Below are positions 1-6,555 of a DNA stretch of 11,949 nucleotides, piece after piece. Each line of letters begins with the position of its first letter. Position 1 is the stretch's first letter. Source of the stretch: Candidatus Saccharimonadia bacterium (GTDB taxonomy: Bacteria > Patescibacteriota > Saccharimonadia > Saccharimonadales > Saccharimonadaceae); NCBI GenBank assembly GCA_023262335.1, contig JALRBE010000032.1:1-11949 (forward strand). Direction: 5' to 3'. The translations under genes were made by a program, and so were the position numbers. The notes beneath the pieces were generated by a model. The model did no database searches and had not been told where the DNA came from. It worked only from the letters and a program-made list of their open reading frames with translations.

Positions 1-150
1 GATGAACGTGAACAAACTCTAAATCAGATTTTGGTAGAAATGGATGGGTTTGAACCAAACGCTAAAGTGATTGTGATGGCAGCCACTAACCGTCCAGATG
101 TACTTGATCCAGCTCTTTTGCGTCCTGGACGTTTTGATCGAAGAGTATTT
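1..150 (+). pseudogene. ftsH: FtsH AAA+ protease fragment, both ends missing
   Basis: Frame 1 encodes about 50 residues of the AAA+ ATPase core of the membrane zinc protease FtsH. Visible are the run LNQILVEMDGF, the sensor-like VIVMAATNRPDVLDPALLRPG, here split as VIVMAATNRP followed by DVLDPALLRPG, and the arginine-finger region GRFDRR. Similarity stops near base 150; the frame then runs through seven unrelated codons to a TAG at 169-171. There is no N-terminal membrane segment and no HEXXH protease domain, so this piece cannot be functional alone. Its base composition differs from its surroundings: about 42% GC by hand count for 1-150, against about 53% for 181-300. It abuts the tail of tyrS in another frame. 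The family is certain; whether this is an assembly chimera at a contig end (my preference) or a real rearrangement is inference. Confidence 0.85.
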
Positions 151-562
151 GCGGCTAGCTTCGAGCTTTAGTGCCGACGAGATCAACGAATTAACGACGC
201 GTGTTCAAGAAGGCAACGCGATGGACGTCAAGCTGCGGCTTGCGTTTGATATCGTCAAAACGTATCACAGTAGCGAGGCTGCGGACGGGGCGCTTGACTA
301 TTTCAACAAGCAGTTCCGTAGCAAGAGCCTTGAAGATCAAGTCTACGAAGACGTGACCGTTGAGCAGGGCGACAGCTTGAGCGATGTTCTCGTAAAGCAA
401 GGGGTCGTTGATTCATATAGCAAAGCTAGGCGGCTGTTTCAGCAGGGTGGGGTACGAGTCGAGGGAGAAAAAATATCTTTCGAGCAGAGTCAAGCGCTCA
501 CGTCGCTCAATGGCCTGAAAATCCGAGTTGGAAAAAAGAATTTCTTCAAGATCAACCAGTGA
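140..562 (+). CDS. tyrS: Tyrosyl-tRNA synthetase, C-terminal part only (5' truncated)
   Basis: The frame ending at TGA 560-562 encodes about 140 residues of the C-terminal third of TyrS, the class I enzyme that charges tRNA-Tyr. Recognisable are the helical linker EYLRLASSFSADEINEL, an acidic connecting stretch, and an S4-type RNA-binding domain (roughly the last 65 residues) with SYSKARRLFQQGGVRVEGEK, ending in VGKKNFFKIN as in other TyrS proteins. The Rossmann catalytic domain with HIGH and KMSKS signatures is absent because the sequence switches to ftsH at about base 140-150. An in-frame ATG at 98 exists, but residues 98-139 are FtsH DNA read in the wrong frame, so that start is not credible. 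The gene is followed by tRNA-Tyr, its own substrate. In the real genome the complete gene presumably extends to the left. Confidence 0.85.
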   Translation, partial: EEYLRLASSFSADEINELTTRVQEGNAMDVKLRLAFDIVKTYHSSEAADGALDYFNKQFRSKSLEDQVYEDVTVEQGDSLSDVLVKQGVVDSYSKARRLFQQGGVRVEGEKISFEQSQALTSLNGLKIRVGKKNFFKINQ

Positions 563-596
563 TAGCCGCTTTGCCCCTGCGTGGCTTGGCTCATGT

Positions 597-624
597 TTGT
601 ACAGATACGGAACTGTGGTAAAAT
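597..624 (+). promoter_or_regulatory. Promoter of tRNA-Tyr
   Basis: A -35-like TTGTAC (597-602) and a -10-like TAAAAT (619-624) are separated by 16 bases. The -10 is preceded by TGG (616-618), giving an extended -10. Transcription would begin a few bases before the mature tRNA 5' end at 635. This suggests the tRNA is expressed independently of tyrS. Confidence 0.6.
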
Positions 625-634
625 CTCTACTGAT

Positions 635-720
635 GCAGGGTTAGTGAAGTGGTCAAACACAACAGACTGTAAATCTGTCGGCATACGCCTTCGAAAGTTC
701 GAATCTTTCACCCTGCACCA
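635..720 (+). tRNA. tRNA-Tyr (anticodon GTA), type II with long variable arm
   Basis: The acceptor stem GCAGGGT (635-641) pairs with ACCCTGC (710-716), followed by discriminator A717 and an encoded CCA (718-720). The anticodon stem ACAGA/TCTGT (662-666, 674-678) encloses the loop CTGTAAA, with GTA at 669-671 reading Tyr codons. A variable arm with a GGC/GCC hairpin (680-689) makes it a class II tRNA, as expected for bacterial tRNA-Tyr. The T arm is GAAAG-TTCGAAT-CTTTC (693-709). It lies 72 bases after the stop of tyrS. Confidence 0.95.
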
Positions 721-734
721 AACCGGATATTTTT

Positions 735-769
735 AAAGAGCTCGACTCCCGCATGGAGGCGAGTTCTTT
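735..769 (+). terminator. Probable intrinsic terminator after tRNA-Tyr
   Basis: A long hairpin follows the tRNA. AAAGA (735-739) pairs with TCTTT (765-769), G740 wobbles with T764, CTCG (741-744) pairs with CGAG (760-763), and CTCC (746-749) pairs with GGAG (755-758) around the loop CGCAT. The descending arm is T-rich (TTCTTT), so a GC-rich core followed by a U-rich stretch can form, although there is no pure T run after it. Confidence 0.55.
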
Positions 770-781
770 CGCTGTTAACGT

Positions 782-804
782 TATAATGGAACGTGAAGAG
801 GAGG
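782..804 (+). promoter_or_regulatory. -10 box and ribosome binding site of the VOC gene
   Basis: A perfect TATAAT lies at 782-787, without a convincing -35. A strong Shine-Dalgarno AAGAGGAGG (796-804) ends five bases before the ATG at 810. This fixes the start at 810 rather than the in-frame ATG at 753, which lies inside the terminator hairpin. It is the one upstream gene here with a true leader. Confidence 0.65.
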
Positions 805-809
805 CACCC

Positions 810-1241
810 ATGAGCAAGCAGGTATTCATCAACGTTCCGGTCAGCGACGTCACTAAGGCAACCGTATTTTACGAAGCGCTTGGCTTCACTAAAAATCCTG
901 ATTTTTCGGACGAGAACGCGAGCAGTATGATGTGGAGCGAGGATATCGTGTTCATGCTGTTGAGCCGTGATTTTTACAAACGGTTCATACCGAACAAAGA
1001 CGTGGCGGAGCCAAGCAAGCAAAGCGGCGTGTTGCTGGCGTTGTCACTCGACAGCAAAGAAGCGGTCCAAGCGTTTGCCGACGCCGCCAAAGCGAACGGC
1101 GGGAATTATTACAAAGTAGACATGGGCGCTTCGGAAGACATGATGTTCGGCTACGAAGTCGAAGATCCGGATGGCAACCATTTGGAACCCGTATGGATGA
1201 ACGCCGATTTCAATCCTCAGAATCCAAGCGAAACGTTCTAA
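810..1241 (+). CDS. VOC-superfamily (glyoxalase/bleomycin-resistance fold) protein
   Basis: The 143-residue protein has the vicinal-oxygen-chelate layout. The first beta-alpha-beta-beta-beta module begins with QVFINVPVSDVTKATVFYEALGF (residues 4-26), written here as the core VPVSDVTKATVFYEALGF. The second module ends with YEVEDPDGNHLEPVWMN, whose DPDGN...E is the family's closing signature, and the Glu is a typical metal ligand. Members range from glyoxalase I and dioxygenases to antibiotic-binding proteins; the substrate cannot be told from sequence. The subgroup resembles widespread uncharacterised 'glyoxalase/bleomycin resistance' proteins of about 130-145 residues. No signal peptide is seen, so it is cytoplasmic. 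Start 810 is chosen because of the strong Shine-Dalgarno. The S66 peptidase gene follows after four bases and has no Shine-Dalgarno, so the two are probably co-transcribed and translationally coupled. Confidence 0.85.
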   Translation: MSKQVFINVPVSDVTKATVFYEALGFTKNPDFSDENASSMMWSEDIVFMLLSRDFYKRFIPNKDVAEPSKQSGVLLALSLDSKEAVQAFADAAKANGGNYYKVDMGASEDMMFGYEVEDPDGNHLEPVWMNADFNPQNPSETF

Positions 1242-1245
1242 GCGC

Positions 1246-2289
1246 ATGAGCGAGTTCGTAAAGCTGCCAAAACTTTCGCGGGGTGACAAAGTCGCCATTC
1301 TGTCGCCGTCGGCCGGGTTGCCCGGGAAGTTTCCATGGGTTCAAGACCTCGGGCTTGAGAGATTACGCAATACGTTCGGCCTGGAACCTGTTGAATACCC
1401 GACTACTCGCGTGATGGGGGCGTCGCTCGAAGCCCGCGCCGCGGACATCACGTCAGCATTCGCCGATTCCAAAATCAAGGCTATCATCACGTCCATTGGC
1501 GGCAGCGACCAAATCAAGCTGATCAAACTCCTTGATGCCGACGTGATCCGCGCGAACCCGAAGCCGTTCTTTGGTTTTAGTGACAATACGCATTTGCATA
1601 TTTACTTATCGAGCCTTGGCATTCCGTCATATTACGGCGGCGCCGTCATGACCCAGTTCGCCATGCAGAGTGAAATGATGCGCCCAACGGTCGAGACGCT
1701 GAACAAGGCGTTGTTCGAGGGCGGAACGTACGTTACGGCGGGCGAGGAATCGTATAACGACATCAGCCTTGAGTGGGCAGACGAAACGAACCTTGCCAAG
1801 CGGCGAGTGATGGAGCCGAATGACGGATTGTTTTGGGACGGCCAAGCGGACGCGCAAGGGCAGCTGTGGGGCGGCTGCGTCGAAAGCTTGATCGCGCAGT
1901 GCGCAGTCGGAAAATACTTACCGAATGTTGAGGATATGGCAGGCAAAATTCTGTTCCTTGAAACGTCCGAAAACATTCCGCCTATGTGGGCGGTGCGCTA
2001 CTTACTGGTGGGGCTAGGGGAGCGCGGATGGTTCGACCAACTCGCTGGCGTTATGGTAGGGCGGCCGAAAGCGTGGAATCCGGAACGGCAACAATCTGCC
2101 GAAACGAAAGCCGACTACAGACGTCGGCAGCGAGAAACGGTGCTTTCGACTATCCGCGAATACAACGGCGAGATTCCAGTCGTCCAAAACGTCGATTTCG
2201 GCCACACCGACCCGCAGCTCGTGCTGCCTGTCGGCGGAGTCGCGATGCTATCATCAAAAAGCGGTACGATCAGCCTCGACTATTCATGA
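1246..2289 (+). CDS. Peptidase family S66 (LD-carboxypeptidase/MccF-like)
   Basis: This 347-residue protein is full length for family S66. The N-terminal domain opens with GDKVAILSPSAG (13-24), followed by the oxyanion-type loop SIGGSD (83-88). The nucleophile motif FFGFSDNTHLH places the catalytic Ser at 112. In the C-terminal domain, GGCVESL gives Glu213 and VDFGHTDPQLVLPVGG gives His320, completing the Ser-Glu-His triad. S66 enzymes either trim muropeptide L,D-bonds during peptidoglycan recycling (LdcA) or cleave microcin C-type peptidyl-nucleotides to give self-immunity (MccF). Length and the inserted segment between Ser and Glu look closer to MccF, but that assignment is inference. No signal peptide is seen. 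Translation probably reinitiates from the VOC stop four bases upstream. Confidence 0.9.
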   Translation: MSEFVKLPKLSRGDKVAILSPSAGLPGKFPWVQDLGLERLRNTFGLEPVEYPTTRVMGASLEARAADITSAFADSKIKAIITSIGGSDQIKLIKLLDADVIRANPKPFFGFSDNTHLHIYLSSLGIPSYYGGAVMTQFAMQSEMMRPTVETLNKALFEGGTYVTAGEESYNDISLEWADETNLAKRRVMEPNDGLFWDGQADAQGQLWGGCVESLIAQCAVGKYLPNVEDMAGKILFLETSENIPPMWAVRYLLVGLGERGWFDQLAGVMVGRPKAWNPERQQSAETKADYRRRQRETVLSTIREYNGEIPVVQNVDFGHTDPQLVLPVGGVAMLSSKSGTISLDYS

Positions 2290-2301
2290 CTGCCGCACGC
2301 G

Positions 2302-2310
2302 TGTCATAAT
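2302..2310 (+). promoter_or_regulatory. Extended -10 of the AHSA1 gene, leaderless spacing
   Basis: TGT-CATAAT (2302-2310) ends exactly six bases before the ATG at 2317, placing the expected transcription start on the A of the ATG. There is no Shine-Dalgarno between them. Confidence 0.55.
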
Positions 2311-2316
2311 GGGTAT

Positions 2317-2760
2317 ATGAAAGAACTGAGCTTCACGGTGACCATCGCCGCTACTAAGGAGCGTGTTTGGCGCACGCTATGGAACGACAAGACATTCCGT
2401 CAATGGGCGGGGCTGATCGATCCGGGGACGTACATGGTCGGTGAGTTGACGGCTGGCAGCGAGGTTCAATTTATATCCGCTGGCGGCTATGGTGTGACGA
2501 GTCTTGTCGAAGTCGTACGGCAAGGTGACTATTTATTGTTACGTCATAGCGCCGACACGCAGGACGTTGGTGAGCGCGAACGCGAGAAGCAGTGGACCGG
2601 TGGCAAAGAAGAGTACCTGCTCGAAGAAGCGGACGGCATGACGACGCTTACCATCACGTTTGACGTGCCGCCAGAGCTTGAAGGGACCATGAACGCGAGT
2701 TATCCGATTGCTACGGCAAAGATCAAAGAACTTGTTGAATCCGAAGAAAATAGCGCCTAG
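2317..2760 (+). CDS. SRPBCC/AHSA1-family protein
   Basis: The 147-residue protein has the START-like AHSA1 fold. It starts FTVTIAATKERVWRTLW (residues 6-22), the typical first strand and helix, with FRQWAGLIDPGTYM next. The centre carries the strands GSEVQFISAGGYGVTSLVEV and the C-terminal part has the TTLTITFDVP strand followed by a long helix. Family members form a hydrophobic cavity and act in stress, lipid or aromatic ligand binding; no ligand can be named here. Length is usual for the family. No Shine-Dalgarno is present and the spacing from the -10 box suggests a leaderless mRNA. Its TAG (2758-2760) overlaps the stop of the carotenoid operon on the other strand through a shared CTAG, so the two transcription units converge with no spacer. 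Confidence 0.8.
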   Translation: MKELSFTVTIAATKERVWRTLWNDKTFRQWAGLIDPGTYMVGELTAGSEVQFISAGGYGVTSLVEVVRQGDYLLLRHSADTQDVGEREREKQWTGGKEEYLLEEADGMTTLTITFDVPPELEGTMNASYPIATAKIKELVESEENSA

Positions 2761-3617
2761 AGAGCGAGCGTATTCATAAGCAGAGCGAGCGTTATCACGA
2801 AGCCGGTGAAGATGTTGAACCAGATAAAGCGCCGCCAACCCCGGTTCGATTTATGCGACGTCGCATCGGTAATCATGTAATAGGGGAGCACGTTGGCAGC
2901 GTACGCAAGTCCTGCAAAGCCGACGACGAGCGCTGGCCAGCCCTGCGAAATGATGATGACACCTGCGATGATGTACAGCAGAAAGACGAGCCTGGTCGTT
3001 ACCGAGGCGCCGAATACCGTCGCGATCGATGCCAGGCCTCCTGCGCGGTCCGGCAGAATATCTTGCACCGCGCCGAACGCATGGCTCGCGATGCCCCACA
3101 GAAAGAACGCGACGACATACGGAATATGTGCCGGGTCGAATCCGGTGAGCGTGAGCGCAAAAATCATCGGACCGACGAAGTGAACGCTGCTCGTTACTGA
3201 GTCGAGCACGGGGACTTCTTTGAAGCGCAGGCCGGCAACGGAATAGGCAACGACGAAAAAGACCAAGGCAACCAAAATGACGTTCGAGACGAGCGTTCCT
3301 GTAATGAACAAGTAGGCAAGGAACGGCACGTTCGAGGCGATGGCAGTACGCATGATGACCGGATGGAACGCTTTTTGCTCAACGGCTCCTTCGAGCCCGC
3401 CTTTGCGCGGGTTGCGGATGTCGGACTCGTAGTCGAACACGTCATTGATGCCGTACATCAGCAAGTTGTACGGTACAAGGAAGTAGAACGTGGCTATCCA
3501 AAACGTCAGGTCGAACGTACCGCCGGTGACAAGGTACGCCGCCGCGAAGGGGTAGGCAGTGTTCGGCCACGAAACCGGTCGCGATATGACGAACAGTTTT
3601 TTGATGCTACTCAGCAT
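2757..3617 (-). CDS. crtEb: UbiA-family lycopene elongase (C50 carotenoid synthesis)
   Basis: The 286-residue integral membrane prenyltransferase would add C5 units from DMAPP to each end of lycopene, giving C45/C50 products such as nonaflavuxanthin/flavuxanthin. The first Asp-rich motif NDVFDYESDIRNPRKGG begins at residue 58 (D59, D62, D66). The second is QDILPDRAGGLASIAT (D186, D190). Both motifs, the opening SRPVSWPNTAYPFAAAYL and the late segment MITDATS...NRGW closely recall Corynebacterium CrtEb rather than menaquinone or ubiquinone UbiA enzymes. About eight hydrophobic segments are visible. The ATG at 3617 is preferred over an upstream TTG (3629) because a GGAG stands six bases before it. 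It overlaps crtYf by 11 bases, is the last gene of the operon and ends on the CTAG shared with the AHSA1 gene. Only the precise product is uncertain. Confidence 0.88.
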   Translation of the reverse strand: MLSSIKKLFVISRPVSWPNTAYPFAAAYLVTGGTFDLTFWIATFYFLVPYNLLMYGINDVFDYESDIRNPRKGGLEGAVEQKAFHPVIMRTAIASNVPFLAYLFITGTLVSNVILVALVFFVVAYSVAGLRFKEVPVLDSVTSSVHFVGPMIFALTLTGFDPAHIPYVVAFFLWGIASHAFGAVQDILPDRAGGLASIATVFGASVTTRLVFLLYIIAGVIIISQGWPALVVGFAGLAYAANVLPYYMITDATSHKSNRGWRRFIWFNIFTGFVITLALLMNTLAL

Positions 3618-3900
3618 GTGTCGCTCCAATTTTGCGCCATACCGCAGGAACGATCATGACCGCGAGAATGGCGTACATGAAATCTTCCACGGGTGCGTGC
3701 ATCAAGTAAAACCCAAGAAGTTTTGACGTGTCGTAGGCGATGAACGACAGCGCGATGAGTATGTTGTCGAACACTGCCGTCAAAAGCAGAAGCGCCGTGA
3801 GCGTGACGACGATGGGTCGGCTCGGTTTGCCGATCTTGAGCCGTAGCACGAGCGCGACGAGCGTCATGAAAACGAGGTTCAGGGCCAGGTACGTCATCAT
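3607..3900 (-). CDS. crtYf: Heterodimeric lycopene cyclase, second subunit (CrtYf/CrtYd type)
   Basis: This 97-residue membrane protein has three hydrophobic segments. It carries the lycopene cyclase domain signature VFDN (43-46) and the catalytic PVED (70-73), the counterpart of the PxE(E/D) motif of CrtY-type bacterial cyclases and the fungal/haloarchaeal CarRP/CrtY fusion. In actinobacteria two such half-proteins form one cyclase that closes the ends of lycopene or of elongated C50 chains. Epsilon, gamma or beta ring specificity cannot be read from sequence. The start is the ATG at 3900, which overlaps the crtYe stop as ATGA; a GGAG lies ten bases upstream. The longer in-frame ATG at 3942 lies inside crtYe and lacks family similarity. 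The symbol follows the Corynebacterium C50 cluster; crtYd would be used if the product is C40. Confidence 0.82.
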   Translation of the reverse strand: MMTYLALNLVFMTLVALVLRLKIGKPSRPIVVTLTALLLLTAVFDNILIALSFIAYDTSKLLGFYLMHAPVEDFMYAILAVMIVPAVWRKIGATHAE

Positions 3901-4202
3901 CGCCGGGACGCTCCTTGGTAAATCGCGAGCGTGCAGTAGCAAAGCAGAACCAAGAAAAACAGTTCTTCTATGGGAAATTCCGGCAGAAGACGAATAGGCA
4001 GGGTAAGCTCGCTATTGCCGTGCAAGAAAATCCCCAAGCCGATCCCCAAAAGATCCCACAGTATAAATATGCCCACGCAAATGCCAAGCGTGGCGACCGT
4101 GCGACGGCGGTCGCGCCAGAATGCCAACTTGTAGCGCCAATCCAGTGCCGCGATGCCCGCTATGCTGACGAGTAACGCGATGAGATACGTGAACTGAAGC
4201 AT
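3897..4202 (-). CDS. crtYe: Heterodimeric lycopene cyclase, first subunit (CrtYe/CrtYc type)
   Basis: The 101-residue protein has three hydrophobic stretches and the lycopene cyclase domain pattern. This comprises LDWRYKLAFWRDRRR (20-34), the WDLLGIGLGIFLHGNS segment (49-64) and the catalytic PIEE (77-80) inside EFPIEELFFL. It would pair with the next gene to form the active cyclase in the membrane. The ATG at 4202 shares one base with the TGA of crtI, and a GGAG lies seven bases upstream. Small paired cyclase subunits directly after crtI are the hallmark of actinobacterial carotenoid clusters. Identity as a cyclase subunit is well supported; substrate (lycopene or C50 flavuxanthin) and ring type are inferred from the presence of crtEb. 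Confidence 0.85.
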   Translation of the reverse strand: MLQFTYLIALLVSIAGIAALDWRYKLAFWRDRRRTVATLGICVGIFILWDLLGIGLGIFLHGNSELTLPIRLLPEFPIEELFFLVLLCYCTLAIYQGASRR

Positions 4203-5728
4203 CAGTTAGCTCCCGTTATCCGCTCGATGCGTGTCACCGGGCCGCCCCGCTTGTCGCCCGCGAGTCGCTTGTAAACCAGCTCGGCGCCAATCAGGCACAT
4301 TGGCAAACCGATGCCGGGCGTGGTTGAGCCGCCGACGTAATACAGGTTGCTGATTTTGCGGCTTTTGTTGGGAGTTCGGAACATCGCGCTTTGGCGGAGA
4401 ACATGCGACGGGCCAAGCGCCGTGCCTTGCCAGGCGTTGAACTCGCTGCTGAAGTCGTCGGGCCCGAACAGGCGCTTCGTGACGATGCGTTCGCGAAGGT
4501 TCGGTATGGCAAACTTTTCTTCGATCATTGCCAAGTAGCGGTCCGCTGCTTTTGCTAGGCGTGGCCCGCTGAGAGGGACGCCCGCAGGCAAAGGAACGAG
4601 CACGAAGACGTTTTCGTGGCCTTTCGGCGCGACGCTTGGGTCGGTCGCGCTTGGCTTGCACAGGTACGCCGATGCCGGTTCTGGCAGTTTTCCGTTCGTG
4701 AATATGTCGTCGAAGTTCTTCTTCCAATCGTCAACGAAAAACAGGTTGTGATGCTCAAGTTCGGGCAGGCTGCCACGGACACCCAGGTACATGAGCAGCG
4801 CGCTCGGCCCGGCTTCGCGCTTGTTCCAATATGCGCTTGGGTACGATCGGTGAGCCTTGTCGACCAGTTTGGTTTCGGTGAAGTGCAGGTCGGCATTCGC
4901 GACGATAACGTCGGCGGCTATCCGTTCGCCGTTCTCGAACGTCACGCTTTCGGCCGTGCCATGCGTGGCGTCGATCCGCTTCGCGGGCATGTCGTAGCGG
5001 TACGTCACGCCAAGCTGCTCGCCGGCGGCGACCAGGCGCTCGATGATGGCGTACATTCCTCCTTGCGGATAATACACGCCTTCCCGAAAATCCAACGCGC
5101 TCATCAGGCTGTAGAGGGCTGGCGCGCTATAGGGAGATGACCCAAGGAATACCATTGGATACTCCAGGATTTGCCGCAGTCGGATGTCGCGAACGAACCG
5201 GAGCACGTACGGGTCGATCGGTGTCAGGGCAAGCTTTGCCATCGTGCCAGCGCGCCGCACGACGTCACGTTTGGCAAAGTCTGCCAGCGCGGAAAAGTTG
5301 GTGTACAAAAAATGCTTCAGCGACAACGCGTATATCGCGTCTCCCTTCGCGATATATTCTTTCAAGCGCGCACCGGCGCCCGGTTCGATCGATTCGAAGG
5401 TCTGGCTGTCAGTAGCCTGATCGCCGGTAATCACGAGCGGCGCATGTTTTTCGAAGAACACTTTGTAAGCGGGCGTCAGCTTTACGAGATCAAGTTCCGC
5501 TGCGGCCGATGTTCCAAGCAGCGAAAAATAATGCTCGAACACTTCGGGCATAAGGTACCAGGAAGGGCCCGTGTCGAACGTAAAGCCATCCACGGTCATC
5601 GTGCCTGCTCGACCGCCGGGGCGCGAGTTCTTTTCGTAAACGGTCACGTCGTAGCCTGCTTTCGCGAGCAAGTTCGCCGTCGCGAGGCCGCCTATACCCG
5701 CGCCGATAATGACAACGCGCTTGCTCAT
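4202..5728 (-). CDS. crtI: Phytoene desaturase (CrtI)
   Basis: The 508-residue FAD-dependent desaturase converts colourless phytoene to lycopene in four steps at the membrane. The N-terminal dinucleotide-binding motif GAGIGG (9-14) is followed by an acidic residue at the end of the second strand (E32) and RPGGRAG (36-42). DTGPSWYLMP lies near residue 52. The C-terminal FAD/membrane signature YYVGGSTTPGIGLPMCLIGA (463-482) is diagnostic of CrtI-type desaturases. Length is usual for the family, and no truncation or frameshift is seen. Its ATG overlaps the crtB stop by four bases (ATGA), with a GGAG ten bases upstream. The large antisense frames over this gene are codon-bias shadows. CrtI enzymes can stop at neurosporene, lycopene or later; the lycopene outcome is inferred from the cyclase and elongase downstream. 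Confidence 0.95.
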   Translation of the reverse strand: MSKRVVIIGAGIGGLATANLLAKAGYDVTVYEKNSRPGGRAGTMTVDGFTFDTGPSWYLMPEVFEHYFSLLGTSAAAELDLVKLTPAYKVFFEKHAPLVITGDQATDSQTFESIEPGAGARLKEYIAKGDAIYALSLKHFLYTNFSALADFAKRDVVRRAGTMAKLALTPIDPYVLRFVRDIRLRQILEYPMVFLGSSPYSAPALYSLMSALDFREGVYYPQGGMYAIIERLVAAGEQLGVTYRYDMPAKRIDATHGTAESVTFENGERIAADVIVANADLHFTETKLVDKAHRSYPSAYWNKREAGPSALLMYLGVRGSLPELEHHNLFFVDDWKKNFDDIFTNGKLPEPASAYLCKPSATDPSVAPKGHENVFVLVPLPAGVPLSGPRLAKAADRYLAMIEEKFAIPNLRERIVTKRLFGPDDFSSEFNAWQGTALGPSHVLRQSAMFRTPNKSRKISNLYYVGGSTTPGIGLPMCLIGAELVYKRLAGDKRGGPVTRIERITGAN

Positions 5729-6555
5729 TTCGGCGGAGCTCCGATAGCAGCGGTCCGAAGGAGCAGCGCGATCTTATGAGCAGAAGGAACGCGTATCCTG
5801 GTGTGTTTGATAACCCGCGCGGGCGTTCGTTCGAGCTTGTTCAAAAGTTCGGCGTAGTACACGTAGCTCATGAGCGTCGCTTTGCGGCTTGACGATGGCA
5901 ACTCGCGAAGAGCAGGGAGCGCTTTGGCGAAATCATCGCGTATGTCCGCGACGATAGCACGCTTCGCGTCCTCATCGAACGTCTCGTAGGAAACGCCCGG
6001 AAAATACAGCCTGCCAAGTTCTTTGTGGTCGGCAGCCAGGTCGCGTAAAAAGTTGACCTTTTGATACGCCGACCCGAGCGCCGCTGCACCCGCTTGCAGC
6101 TCGTCGAAACGCTTTTCGTCGCCGAGCAGGAATATTTTGAGGCACATAAGGCCAACGACTTCAGCCGATCCGTGAATATACGTTTGATATTTTTTGTCGT
6201 CGTATGATTGCGGAGAGAGATCCATGCGCATGCTGGCGAAAAACGGTGCCAAAAGTTCTTTGCCGATTCCGTATTTGCGAGCCGTCCGCGCGAACGCATG
6301 AACCACGAGGTCGGTACTGTAGCCGCTTCGTATCGTTTCGTACGTCAGCGATTCGAGCGCGTCCAGCAACGCTAGCGAATCAGCTCCTTTGTACGTGTCG
6401 ACGATTTCGTCGGCAATGCGTACCAGCGCGTAAACGGCATAGATATGCGGCCGTATGGTTTTGCCGAACAATCGGCTGCTAAGCCCGAACGACGACGAAT
6501 AGCGAAGCGTCAGGTGCCGGCTGTTTTCGTAGGCGACTTGGTCGTACAGGTCCAC
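5725..6555 (-). CDS. crtB: Phytoene synthase (CrtB)
   Basis: The 276-residue squalene/phytoene synthase family enzyme condenses two GGPP molecules head to head into phytoene. The first Asp-rich motif is ADEIVDT (D49, D53). The second is VNFLRDLAAD (N168, R171, D172, D176), followed by HKELGRLYFP. YIHGSAEVVG (126-135) is the third conserved block. Both magnesium-diphosphate sites are intact. The start is a GTG at 6555 whose G overlaps the crtE TAG by one base (TAGTG), with a GGAG eleven bases upstream. No nearer in-frame ATG gives the conserved YENSRHLTLRYSSSF start. Position between crtE and crtI, and the lack of any squalene-pathway gene, favour phytoene synthase over squalene synthase. Confidence 0.93.
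   Translation of the reverse strand: MDLYDQVAYENSRHLTLRYSSSFGLSSRLFGKTIRPHIYAVYALVRIADEIVDTYKGADSLALLDALESLTYETIRSGYSTDLVVHAFARTARKYGIGKELLAPFFASMRMDLSPQSYDDKKYQTYIHGSAEVVGLMCLKIFLLGDEKRFDELQAGAAALGSAYQKVNFLRDLAADHKELGRLYFPGVSYETFDEDAKRAIVADIRDDFAKALPALRELPSSSRKATLMSYVYYAELLNKLERTPARVIKHTRIRVPSAHKIALLLRTAAIGAPPK

Noticed and set aside
98..139. ATG at 98 as start of the tyrS gene
   Set aside because: Bases 98-139 encode FtsH in frame 1; read in the tyrS frame they give residues without TyrS similarity, and no ribosome binding site precedes the ATG.
3615..3629. TTG at 3629 as start of crtEb
   Set aside because: The ATG at 3617 has GGAG six bases upstream and matches the expected protein start; the TTG would place the GGAG inside the gene.
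4010..4090. A/T-richer patch inside crtYe as a possible internal promoter
   Set aside because: It encodes conserved membrane segments of the cyclase subunit and I see no paired -35/-10 in the right orientation before the next gene.
5171..5779. 202-codon open frame on the plus strand, antisense to crtI and the crtB end
   Set aside because: It lies opposite conserved coding sequence with strong motifs; the translation is rich in Arg, Cys and His with no recognisable pattern, as expected from codon bias of the real genes.
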